Of a stretch of 64,000 nt of DNA, positions 52,964-61,907 are shown in pieces. The notes beneath the pieces are model-generated. The model was not told the DNA's origin. It made no database searches and saw only the letters and a program-made list of their open reading frames with translations. The number at the start of each line of letters is the position of its first letter. Position 1 is the first letter of the stretch. The translations under genes were made by a program, and so were the position numbers. The stretch is from CBDCUI01 sp965223115 (lineage in GTDB: Bacteria > Pseudomonadota > Gammaproteobacteria > UBA4575): contig OZ244982.1 of the NCBI GenBank assembly GCA_965223115.1, positions 1,860,001-1,924,000 of the forward strand. Reading direction: 5' to 3'.

Positions 52964-55720
52964 ATGACTACAGCAGCCTCATTAACTCCGAATAAAATTA
53001 GCACTACTTTTATACTCTTTACTATTCTAATTGGTAGTTGCTTATTTGCTAATCTCGGCCATGCACAGGTAATAAAATCATTTGTATTAATAGATGCTGA
53101 TACCGGTGGCTTAGCACAAGCCGGTGTTGATCTAGATGCGGGAGATGATTTTGGTGAATCATTAGATACCATAGGTGACTTAGATGGTGACGGTGTGATA
53201 GATCTGGTTGTGGGCACACAGAAGGATGATGACGGAGGCAGTAATCGCGGAGCAGTTTATGTCTTATTTATGAAAACGGATGGCACCGTTGATCGAGTAC
53301 AAAAAATTAGCTCAACACAAGGCGGATTCACAGGTAACCTCGATGATGGAGATACATTTGGAATTGGCGCCACGGGATTGGGTGACTTGGATAATGATGG
53401 TGTATTAGATATCGCAGTGGGTGCTGCACGAGATGATGACGGTGGCACCAATAGAGGGGCAGTTTATATCCTCTTTTTAAATACGGACGGAACCGTAAAG
53501 AGTCATCAAAAAATCAGCCATACAACTGGTGGCTTTACAGGTTCAACTTCTTTTATAGGTCAAGACTTAGAAATGCTTGGCGATCTGGATAACGATGGCA
53601 ATGAAGACCTATTTGTTACTTCAACCAGTGGTAGTTTTTGGATTTTTTACCTTAATGCAAACGGTACAGTTAAACAAAATACAAGAATTTTCTCTCCATC
53701 CTCCAGTGGTGGTTATGGTCAAACTGGAGCCCTTGTAGGCGACGTAGATGGTGATGGTGTTATGGATCTCGCAACGGGTGCACAATTTGATGATGATGGA
53801 GGATCCAATCAGGGTGCTGTTTGGATTATATTTATGAATGCCAATGGTACCGTTAAAAGCCAGCAAAAAATTAGTGAAACTGTCGGCGGCTTCAATGGCC
53901 TATTAGAGCCTGGAGACGAATTTGGCCAATCTGTGTCTCCAGTTGGCGATCGTAATCGTGATGGAATTCCTGATCTTCTAGTAGGTGCTGAACATGCAGA
54001 TGACCCGAGTGGATCTCCTACCAATACAGGTGAACTATGGATACTACACCTCAATCAAAACGGTACTGTTAAATCTCATGAGATGATTCGATCAGGAAGC
54101 GATAATTTTACCACTCTCAGAAAAAACGATAATCTTGGTCAAGCAGTTACTCACTTAGGCGATTTAGATGGCGATGGTATAGACGATTTTGCAGCTTCAG
54201 CAGATGGCAATAGAAATAACAATGGAGGACTAACAGGAGGCGTCTACATATTTTTCCCTGAGCCATTTAATCCAACCGGAACAGGAAATAACCCGCCAGT
54301 AGTTTCGAACCCAGGAGGTCAACTGAATTCAGAAGGAGATATCGTGAGTCTCCAGATTCAAGCCAATGATCCGGATGGCGATATGATCACCTACAGTGCG
54401 CTTGGCCTACCCACAGGTTTAAGCATCAATACCAATACTGGTTTAATCTCTGGAACAACGACGACTGAAGGAAACTACACCACCACTGTCACCGTAGAGG
54501 ATACGAGCAATTTCATCGATAACGTTACCTTTACCTGGACGGTGAATACCAGTGGCGGAGGATCAAGTGTCACCTATGAAGTTGAAAATCTTTCTGTTGC
54601 GGATAGTGATGGCACGACCAATTCTTCCATTCGCTCTAAGGATGGAGCCACCAATGGCACCTACTTTTTATATGAAAGTGATGCCATAGGAGAATTCATT
54701 ACATTTGAAATCCCGATTAGTGCGGCAGGCAATTATGATATCGATGTCAAGCATCAGCTCAGCAAGTTCCGAGGCACCTTTGAGGTACACGTCGCCGATT
54801 CTCTGGCGGGCCCGTACACGTTAATCGGTAGCATGAATACTACGGTAACGAGTGGCAGTAGCTTCCCAACATTAGCCATGGCTACTAGCTTTTCGGGCAG
54901 CGGGATTAAGTATTTACGCTTTACCGCGACAGGTTCTAACCCGGCCACCGGTAATGAACGAATAGGTTTAGATACGGTTGAAGTCACTCAAACCAGTGGT
55001 GGCGGGGGTAACAATCCGCCTACCGTCACTAATCCGGGGGATCAAACCAACACGGTTGGTGATGTCGTCAGCCTACAGATTCAGGCCAATGATCTGGATG
55101 GCGACACGCTGACGTATAGTGATTCGGGTTTACCCAATGGACTCTCGATTGACCCCAACACCGGCCTCATCACAGGTACGGTCACCACGGCGAATACGTT
55201 CAACACATCCATCATGGCGGATGATGGCAATGGCGGCATGGGAAATGCCATGTTCACTTGGACGGTGAATCCAGTAGGCGGTTCGGGTACGACCTATGAG
55301 GTTGAAAGCCTCACCATTGCCGACAGTGATGGCACCACAACGGATCAAATAAATTCCAGACCGGAAGCCACCAATGGCACGTATTTCTTATATAACAGTG
55401 ATGCCATTGGAGAATTCATTACATTTGAACTCCCCATCAGTGCGACAGGTTCGCATGATATTGATGTGCAATATCATCTCAATCGGTTCCGAGGTACTTT
55501 TGAAGTGCATGTAGCCGAGGCGCTGGCTGGACCTTATAACCTGATCGGTACTATGAACAACACCATCAGTAATACCAGTAACAGCTTCCCGACCTTGGCG
55601 ATGACCACTTCTTTTGCCAGCAGTGGTACGAAATATTTACGCTTTACGGTGACGGGTGCGAACCCCTCTACTGGGCGTGAAAAGATTGGATTGGATACGA
55701 TCGTCGTTACGGAAAACTAA
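52964..55720 (+). CDS. Secreted FG-GAP / Ig-like / carbohydrate-binding mosaic protein
   Basis: The 918-residue protein has a signal peptide (about 1-34, GHAQ). Six FG-GAP (integrin-alpha type) repeats follow (about 36-440), each with a calcium-binding DxDxDG such as GDLDGDGVIDL, GDLDNDGVLDI and GDVDGDGVMDL. Then come an Ig-like putative domain (about 442-530, NDPDGDMITYSALGLPTGLS), a carbohydrate-binding-like domain (about 535-675), a second Ig-like domain (about 682-770) and a second binding domain (about 775-918). No enzyme motif is seen. I infer a calcium-stabilised extracellular adhesin or matrix protein. The second half is nearly identical at DNA level to part of the next gene and is more GC-rich than the neighbours. 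Confidence 0.85.
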   Translation: MTTAASLTPNKISTTFILFTILIGSCLFANLGHAQVIKSFVLIDADTGGLAQAGVDLDAGDDFGESLDTIGDLDGDGVIDLVVGTQKDDDGGSNRGAVYVLFMKTDGTVDRVQKISSTQGGFTGNLDDGDTFGIGATGLGDLDNDGVLDIAVGAARDDDGGTNRGAVYILFLNTDGTVKSHQKISHTTGGFTGSTSFIGQDLEMLGDLDNDGNEDLFVTSTSGSFWIFYLNANGTVKQNTRIFSPSSSGGYGQTGALVGDVDGDGVMDLATGAQFDDDGGSNQGAVWIIFMNANGTVKSQQKISETVGGFNGLLEPGDEFGQSVSPVGDRNRDGIPDLLVGAEHADDPSGSPTNTGELWILHLNQNGTVKSHEMIRSGSDNFTTLRKNDNLGQAVTHLGDLDGDGIDDFAASADGNRNNNGGLTGGVYIFFPEPFNPTGTGNNPPVVSNPGGQLNSEGDIVSLQIQANDPDGDMITYSALGLPTGLSINTNTGLISGTTTTEGNYTTTVTVEDTSNFIDNVTFTWTVNTSGGGSSVTYEVENLSVADSDGTTNSSIRSKDGATNGTYFLYESDAIGEFITFEIPISAAGNYDIDVKHQLSKFRGTFEVHVADSLAGPYTLIGSMNTTVTSGSSFPTLAMATSFSGSGIKYLRFTATGSNPATGNERIGLDTVEVTQTSGGGGNNPPTVTNPGDQTNTVGDVVSLQIQANDLDGDTLTYSDSGLPNGLSIDPNTGLITGTVTTANTFNTSIMADDGNGGMGNAMFTWTVNPVGGSGTTYEVESLTIADSDGTTTDQINSRPEATNGTYFLYNSDAIGEFITFELPISATGSHDIDVQYHLNRFRGTFEVHVAEALAGPYNLIGTMNNTISNTSNSFPTLAMTTSFASSGTKYLRFTVTGANPSTGREKIGLDTIVVTEN
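55012..55700 (+). repeat. Nearly identical DNA block shared with 56880-57570
   Basis: The Ig-like plus binding-domain segment of this gene matches the next gene over most of its length. For example, the stretches coding NPGDQTNTVGDVVSLQIQAN and NGTYFLYNSDAIGEFITFEL are the same apart from rare substitutions. The likeness at silent sites points to recent duplication or gene conversion. Confidence 0.8.
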
Positions 55721-56245
55721 GTTGGCGAATCACAATGAGAAAGCGCCTTTAATCAAGGTGCTTTCTCTTGTTGTTATCTTAAAAAACTGAAAATTTGACA
55801 TCAATATAAACCAATCCGGTTTAAATTCTTTAACTAGTAGCCTAATATTATTTTTATAAAATAAATGCTCTGCTATTGCTTTAAATAGCTAAAACTATTT
55901 CTTAAATACTGTGTTTAACTTCACAATATCTATCAATAAACTTAAAAAATAAATTGTTTCTAAGTAACTCATAAAAAAATTGCATAGTAAAACCTATTAT
56001 AATGTAAGTTAATTACTACTGGTCTAAATTAGTTTTTAAAAAATCACCTTTTCTCAATAAGTTAAAATCAAGTCTTAAAAACTTAATTTACTCCTATAAA
56101 AATCTGATATATATATTGAGTTACAACAACATAAAAACTAATTGCTATTAATATAATTTTTGTTTACGTGATGAGATTTCAGTCACATAATTTAGTTAGT
56201 TTTACTAGTAAATTTTGAATGACTACAGTAAATAAAATTTAAGTT
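55721..56245. other. Intergenic region with terminator and CRP-like site
   Basis: This 525-bp gap starts with a strong terminator (55737-55767). It later holds TGAGA-TTTCAG-TCACA (56172-56187), one mismatch from the CRP-type consensus and 59 bp before the TTG at 56246. The rest is very AT-rich, in contrast to the genes on both sides, and has no gene I can support. Confidence 0.5.
55737..55767 (+). terminator. Intrinsic terminator of the FG-GAP protein gene
   Basis: GAGAAAGCGCCTT (55737-55749) pairs with AAGGTGCTTTCTC (55755-55767), 13 bp with one G-T pair and a 5-nt loop, followed by TTGTTGTTATCTT. It shows that the two large mosaic genes are transcribed separately. Confidence 0.8.
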
Positions 56246-59200
56246 TTGCCTAATAATAAATATAAATTTTCTCTGCTAGGAGGGGCATTATTGTTATTGC
56301 TTTTCAATGCAATAACAGGGTCCGCTATTGCACAATTTCAGCAATCCTCGGGTAGTGGCAACTTGTTAGTCATGGAAGCGGAGAATTTCCACAATAATCT
56401 TTCTCAAGGCGGTCACAATTGGACACTTTTTAATGCTGGTGCTGCATCGGGTGGACAAGCGATGGAGGCCACCCCAAATAGCGGTACAAATAATAAAGAT
56501 AATTACGTAACTAATAGTCCACGTTTAGATTTTGATGTGAATTTTGTGACTACTGGTACACATTATGTATGGGTGCGCGGCTATGGGCCCAACTTGGGCG
56601 GTGACTCAGTGCACGTTGGCCTAGATGGAGAGGGTCTGGCTTCAAGTAAACGCATTGATGATTTCACAGTTCAAACCTGGGACTGGTCGAACATGATTCA
56701 AGTTTCTGGTGGTACGCTACAAGTCGCTACTATTGATGTAACAACCACTGGTAGTCATACTTTGAATATCTGGATGCGTGAAGATGGGTTCCGTGCGGAT
56801 AAGTTATTACTCACAACAGACAGTGGGTTTGTACCTACGGGCACCGGGCCGGCAGAAAGCTCACAAAGTGGTGGCGGTAACAATCCACCTACCGTCACTA
56901 ATCCGGGGGATCAAACCAACACGGTTGGTGATGTCGTCAGCCTACAGATTCAGGCCAATGATCCCGATGGCGACACGCTGACGTATAGTGATTCAGGTTT
57001 ACCCAATGGACTCTCGATCAACTCCTCTACGGGCCTTATCACAGGTACGGTCACCACGGCGAATACCTTTAACCCCACCATTACCGTTGATGATGGCAAC
57101 GGTGGCATGGATAGCACTTCCTTTACCTGGACGGTGAATACCAGTGGCGGCGGTTCAAGTACCACCTATGAGGTTGAAAACCTCACCATTGCCGACAGTG
57201 ATGGCACCACAACGGATCAAATAGGTTCCAGACCGGAAGCCACCAATGGCACGTATTTCTTATATAACAGTGATGCCATTGGAGAATTCATTACATTTGA
57301 ACTCCCCATCAGTGCGACAGGTTCGCATGATATTGATGTGCAATATCATCTCAATCGGTTCCGAGGTACTTTTGAAGTGCATGTAGCCGATGCGCTGGCT
57401 GGGCCGTACACCCTGATCGGTACCATGAACAACACCATCAGTAATACCAGTAACAGCTTCCCGACCTTGGCGATGACCACTTCCTTTGCCAGCAGTGGTA
57501 CGAAATATTTACGCTTTACGGTGACGGGTGCGAACCCCTCTACTGGGCGTGAAAAGATTGGATTGGATACGGTTGTCGTCACCGGAAGCGGTGGTGGCGG
57601 AAATAATCCTCCCACCGTCACCAATCCTGGCAATCAAACGAATACCGTGAACGACAGCGTAAACTTACAGATTCAGGCCAATGATCCGGATGGCGACACG
57701 CTGACGTATAGTGCTTCGGGCTTACCCAATGGACTCTCGATCAATTCCACTACAGGCCTTATCACAGGGACGGCAACCACGGCAAATACGTTTAACCCTA
57801 CCATTACCGTCGACGATGGCAACGGTGGCATGGATAGCACTTCCTTTACCTGGACGGTGAATACCAGTGGCGGTGGTGGCAACCGATTCCAACAGTCCAC
57901 AGACAGTGGCAACCTACTGGTGATGGAAGCTGAGAATTTTCATAACAATGTTTCACAAGGTGGACATAACTGGACATTAAATAATTTTAGCAATGCTTCA
58001 GGTGGCCAAGCGATGAAAGCGACTCCGGATAGCGGCACAAATAATAAAGATAATTACGTTACCAACAGTCCACGCTTGGATTTTGATGTGGAATTTGTCA
58101 CAACGGGTACACACTATGTGTGGATACGCGGTTACGGACCGAATTTAGGCGGTGACTCAGTGCACGTTGGCCTTGATGGAGAGGGTCTGGCTTCAAGTAA
58201 ACGCATTGATGATTTCACTACTGCAACTTGGGACTGGTCGAATATGATTCAGGTTTCTGGCGGTAGTCTACAAGTAGCAACCATAGACGTAACATCCTTA
58301 GGCAATCACACTTTAAATATCTGGATGCGTGAAGATGGTTTCCGTGCGGATAAATTATTACTTACAACGGACAGCACATTTACCCCCACGGGCACAGGTC
58401 CGGCAGAAAGTCCGCAAGGTGGTAGCGGAAATATAACCTTACCGTTTACAGATAATTTCAATGATGGTAATGCTAATGGTTGGGTAGTGAGAGATGAGGC
58501 AGGGGATCCATCTAACTGGACTGTAAGCAACAATCAATATCGACAACTCAATCAAGTACGAACAGGCAGTGCCAATCTAAATGCATCTTATCATCTGGGA
58601 TCATTCAGCTATCTCGATGATGGATTTCAATTACAAGATTACCAAGCCACTATAGATGTAATTCCACGCGGTGATTTAGGCGATGACATTGGCATCATGT
58701 TCCGTTACCAGGATATCAATAACTACTATCGCTTAACCTTTGATTCTAGATTTGGTTTTACTCGCCTGGAGAAACGAGTAGGCGGACAGTTCAGCTCTCT
58801 TGCTAGCAATTCCATTGGTTATATTTTTGGTCAGAGCGTTGAATTTAAAATTACAGTGGACGGCTCAATGATTTTAGTTGAGCTAGATGGTGACCCATTA
58901 TTTATAGTAGAGGATAATAGTATTACCCAAGGCACCATTGCACTCTATAGCGCGGCTAATTCAAGGTTTGATAACGTTAATCTTCAAACCACCAGTGCTC
59001 CGCGTGTAGTATTAGCAACTCCAACCGCACATAGTATTATTACTGGTAATGACATTACTGCATCTGCATTAGTCATTAACCCACCAGCAGGGGCCAGTGT
59101 AAGATTTATTCTGGATGGATCGAATACAAAAACTGATTCAACATCACCTTATTCAAGAAACTTTAATAATGTCGCACAGGGTGAACACACTGTAGAGGCA

Positions 59201-60403
59201 AAATTACTTGACTCAGGTGGTGCAGAAGTCGCGAATGACATTAATACTGTCATTGGTACTGAAGGAGATAGCTATTTAACGATTGGTGATAGCCTCACTA
59301 ATGGTGCAAGAGATAATTTTGCAACCGATAATGCCTCTGCAGATGGTAGAAACTTTGGCTTTCAAGGCTATCAAGCAAGTCTTAATGATTCGCTTACCTC
59401 AACACGAGGATATCCACACCTAGTAGTAAATGAAGGAATCGGTGGTGACGATTCAGATGAAACACTAAACTTACGTTTAGATTCAATACTGTCCCGTAAC
59501 CCTGATACCAACCAAGTTTTAATGTTTTTGGGTACCAATGATGCGGCGGGATCAATGCCGATACCAAGTGGTCTAGGATGCAGCGGCACTGGATGCAATG
59601 GAACCTATAAAGGTAATATGCAAGATATTATTGATGACATTAATACTTCAGGTAAATCTACCTTCGTGGCCCAAGCTCCACCTTCATTTGGCACAACATC
59701 AAGCTCAACACCATTCTCAGACCCACTGAATACCGTGCGCAACAACACTATTCAAGAATATAATCAAGTCATCGTTGATGAGTTAACTAACCGCAGTGTT
59801 GGTCCTAATTTATTTGAATGCTTCCTAAGTGGAGCCAACCGCTTTAGTTTATTTGAAGACAACTACCACCCTAACGGATTAGGCTACGCTGTTATTTCTA
59901 GACTTTGGCATGACATTTTAACTGAAGCTACATTGCCGACAGACCCATGTGTGCCCCCAATCTTCATACTTGAAAACCTTAAAGGGTCAACTGTAGCGCC
60001 TTATAACAAACAAAACTTGATTGAAGTGGGCGATGAATATTATGTAGATGAGTCATTTACGATAACTAGTATCCCTGGTGGGTTAAACTTAAATAACGGT
60101 ATTTGGATCATGACTGCAAATAGTGACAGCTCAAATTCAAGTAATAATTATCTTGAGTTTGACGTAGACCGCAATGTGACGGTTTATGTTGCCTATGATG
60201 ATCGTGCAACTTCCATCCCAAACTGGCTAAACAACAACTTTAGTTTAGTTGCCGGTTCTCAAATCAACGTTTCTCAAGGTGGTGGCAATAGCTTGGATTT
60301 GTATAGCAATAGTTATAGTGCAGGAACCATTACACTGGGCGGCAACCAAGCAACCGGTGCTAGTGGTGCTCTGGTAAATTACATCGTCATCGTAGTTGAA
60401 TAA
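56246..60403 (+). CDS. Secreted multidomain SGNH-hydrolase (esterase) with carbohydrate-binding and Ig-like domains
   Basis: The 1385-residue protein starts at TTG with a signal peptide (about 1-30, GSAIAQ); no other start fits. Domains in order: binding domain A (about 38-205), Ig-like (212-300), binding domain B (305-445), Ig-like (450-540), domain A again (550-725), a jelly-roll domain (730-915, DNFNDGNANGWVV), an Ig-like linker (918-1005) and an SGNH hydrolase (1008-1235). The hydrolase has GDSLTNG, GGDDSDE, FLGTNDAAG and the Asp/His motif DNYHPNGLGY. A last beta-rich domain (1240-1385, NVTVYVAYDDRATSIPNWL) resembles C-terminal modules of polysaccharide lyases. I infer deacylation of an extracellular polysaccharide. 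Confidence 0.85.
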   Translation: MPNNKYKFSLLGGALLLLLFNAITGSAIAQFQQSSGSGNLLVMEAENFHNNLSQGGHNWTLFNAGAASGGQAMEATPNSGTNNKDNYVTNSPRLDFDVNFVTTGTHYVWVRGYGPNLGGDSVHVGLDGEGLASSKRIDDFTVQTWDWSNMIQVSGGTLQVATIDVTTTGSHTLNIWMREDGFRADKLLLTTDSGFVPTGTGPAESSQSGGGNNPPTVTNPGDQTNTVGDVVSLQIQANDPDGDTLTYSDSGLPNGLSINSSTGLITGTVTTANTFNPTITVDDGNGGMDSTSFTWTVNTSGGGSSTTYEVENLTIADSDGTTTDQIGSRPEATNGTYFLYNSDAIGEFITFELPISATGSHDIDVQYHLNRFRGTFEVHVADALAGPYTLIGTMNNTISNTSNSFPTLAMTTSFASSGTKYLRFTVTGANPSTGREKIGLDTVVVTGSGGGGNNPPTVTNPGNQTNTVNDSVNLQIQANDPDGDTLTYSASGLPNGLSINSTTGLITGTATTANTFNPTITVDDGNGGMDSTSFTWTVNTSGGGGNRFQQSTDSGNLLVMEAENFHNNVSQGGHNWTLNNFSNASGGQAMKATPDSGTNNKDNYVTNSPRLDFDVEFVTTGTHYVWIRGYGPNLGGDSVHVGLDGEGLASSKRIDDFTTATWDWSNMIQVSGGSLQVATIDVTSLGNHTLNIWMREDGFRADKLLLTTDSTFTPTGTGPAESPQGGSGNITLPFTDNFNDGNANGWVVRDEAGDPSNWTVSNNQYRQLNQVRTGSANLNASYHLGSFSYLDDGFQLQDYQATIDVIPRGDLGDDIGIMFRYQDINNYYRLTFDSRFGFTRLEKRVGGQFSSLASNSIGYIFGQSVEFKITVDGSMILVELDGDPLFIVEDNSITQGTIALYSAANSRFDNVNLQTTSAPRVVLATPTAHSIITGNDITASALVINPPAGASVRFILDGSNTKTDSTSPYSRNFNNVAQGEHTVEAKLLDSGGAEVANDINTVIGTEGDSYLTIGDSLTNGARDNFATDNASADGRNFGFQGYQASLNDSLTSTRGYPHLVVNEGIGGDDSDETLNLRLDSILSRNPDTNQVLMFLGTNDAAGSMPIPSGLGCSGTGCNGTYKGNMQDIIDDINTSGKSTFVAQAPPSFGTTSSSTPFSDPLNTVRNNTIQEYNQVIVDELTNRSVGPNLFECFLSGANRFSLFEDNYHPNGLGYAVISRLWHDILTEATLPTDPCVPPIFILENLKGSTVAPYNKQNLIEVGDEYYVDESFTITSIPGGLNLNNGIWIMTANSDSSNSSNNYLEFDVDRNVTVYVAYDDRATSIPNWLNNNFSLVAGSQINVSQGGGNSLDLYSNSYSAGTITLGGNQATGASGALVNYIVIVVE
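56366..58395 (+). repeat. Internal duplication of binding domain A and Ig-like modules
   Basis: The block coding binding domain A at about 56366-56850 is repeated at about 57906-58395 with high DNA identity (for instance the stretches for SPRLDFDV and LNIWMREDGFRADKLLLTTD). The Ig-like block at about 56880-57150 is repeated at about 57600-57880. Domain A also has a more diverged homologue in the gene at 27356. Confidence 0.8.
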
Positions 60404-60432
60404 TGAGCACATTTAATTTGGAGAATTATGCA

Positions 60433-60867
60433 ATGCGAAATTATCTATTAAAAATTATGCTCACAAGTTTCATTCTTCTAGCAAGCTTTTCAATAATAAG
60501 TTTTGCAGAAGATCAAAATCAAAATGTAATAATTTCTGATGATGAAGCTAGATCTATAGTAGTAACGTATCTTGACGCTTTAAGCCAAGGGGATACTTTT
60601 ACTATTAAACAATTATTAGGAGGAAAATATTTAGACAAACAAAGCAGGCTTCTGAGTAATCCTTCCTACTCGAATATGTTGAGTAAACTTTACAGTTCTG
60701 CAACATCTAGCATTGTAAATACAGAAATAATAAATCAAAAACAAATAGCAGTAGATGCACGTATTGAGCTAAGTCCCCAAGAGGTTATTGAACCTAGATT
60801 TATCATAAGTGCAGACGAGCAACAGCAATTAAAAATTGTTGATGAAATTCAAAAAGACGAAGGGTAG
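60433..60867 (+). CDS. Small exported protein, NTF2/SnoaL-like
   Basis: I start at ATG 60433 (144 residues) because GGAG at 60420-60423 is 9 nt away. The frame also opens at 60403, overlapping the stop of the previous gene. A signal peptide covers about 1-25 (IISFA-ED). The rest (DDEARSIVVTYLDALSQGDTFTIKQLLGGKYLDKQ... QQLKIVDEIQ) looks like a short alpha+beta NTF2-like domain, but I cannot name a family. It is probably cotranscribed with the SGNH protein gene. Confidence 0.65.
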   Translation: MRNYLLKIMLTSFILLASFSIISFAEDQNQNVIISDDEARSIVVTYLDALSQGDTFTIKQLLGGKYLDKQSRLLSNPSYSNMLSKLYSSATSSIVNTEIINQKQIAVDARIELSPQEVIEPRFIISADEQQQLKIVDEIQKDEG

Positions 60868-60895
60868 TGCTCGAGATATATATTCTTGATAGAAA

Positions 60896-61576
60896 TTAGG
60901 CTAATTTATTTCTATTACTAACGATTCGGGCAGGAATACCCACTGCAATTGCGTTATCAGGTATATCATCTTTAACGACAGAACCTGCACCAATTACTGC
61001 GCCCTTTCCTATATTTACTCCATCTAAAATTATTACTCCATAACCTAACCAGGCGTCATCTCCAATTTTAATATCTCCTCTTGATGACAGAGATTGTTCA
61101 CGTATTGGTATTTCCGGCAACATATTATGATTATAAGAATAAAACGCACAATTCGGTGCTATTTCAACTCCCGAGCCTATACTTATAGAACCCACATAGG
61201 CAGAAAGCTGGCAACGTGGCTGTAAATGAGTGTTTGTACCTATATTAATTGCTCCACCTTGCCCAGTCTGAATTGTAGTATCGTTATGTAGATGCACACC
61301 ATTGGACAACCTAACTTCATCACCTTCTCGATCCTGATATATAGTCACTCTATCGCCAATAAAACAATGTTCACCAATGTCTAATTTTGCATGATGAATT
61401 TTAGCTGTTGGCGAGCAAAAACCATTACTATTTAATCTGGAAAGTGGAACACATCCATAATAAGGAGGCATTGTCCAAGCTGCTAAACGAGCCGCTAAAC
61501 GACCGCTACAGCTTAATCCAGAAAATCGCATCCAGAAACGCGCCCAACGTCTTTTCAATCTTTCACTTCTGGACAT
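60896..61576 (-). CDS. Hexapeptide-repeat acyltransferase (WbbJ-like)
   Basis: The 226-residue protein has a left-handed beta-helix with hexapeptide repeats (about 70-215). IGDRVTIYQDREGDEVRLS, INIGTNTHLQPRCQLSAYVG, SIGSGVEIAPNCAFYSYNHN, IKIGDDAWLGYGVIILDGVN and IGKGAVIGAGSVVKDDIPDN belong to it. The catalytic histidine of the family lies in the YSYNHN part. It most likely adds acetyl groups from acetyl-CoA to the polysaccharide or its precursors. It is convergent to the SGNH-esterase block, so one locus may both add and remove acyl groups. Confidence 0.87.
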   Translation of the reverse strand: MSRSERLKRRWARFWMRFSGLSCSGRLAARLAAWTMPPYYGCVPLSRLNSNGFCSPTAKIHHAKLDIGEHCFIGDRVTIYQDREGDEVRLSNGVHLHNDTTIQTGQGGAINIGTNTHLQPRCQLSAYVGSISIGSGVEIAPNCAFYSYNHNMLPEIPIREQSLSSRGDIKIGDDAWLGYGVIILDGVNIGKGAVIGAGSVVKDDIPDNAIAVGIPARIVSNRNKLA

Positions 61577-61907
61577 CTATAAATCCTCTTAAATTATTTT
61601 GAGTAATACGATATGAATTTATATTGGAATACAATCATAGTTGCAATTTCAGTGTTATATTTCATCACAACGTTGACTTTCTCACAGTATTCAAATAGTT
61701 AAGTTTGATACACTATCTGTATAAATATTCAAAATAGTAGTACAACATGCTTTACTAAACTAAATATAGAAATAAATATCTAGACTTCAGCTTAATCTAT
61801 ATATTTAGAATAATTTAACAAATAAATATTACATTAAATTCAATACAACTATATTTTACTAAGGTTAAACTTTAAACATAATATAGATATACATCAAAGG
61901 TATGTAA
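61577..61907. other. Divergent intergenic region, nothing recognised
   Basis: This 331-bp AT-rich gap separates the acyltransferase and GMC oxidoreductase genes. I looked for the CRP-type and CGGTCTA motifs and saw neither. A weak AAGGT (61893-61905 region, AAAGGTATGTAA) precedes the ATG at 61908. Confidence 0.35.
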
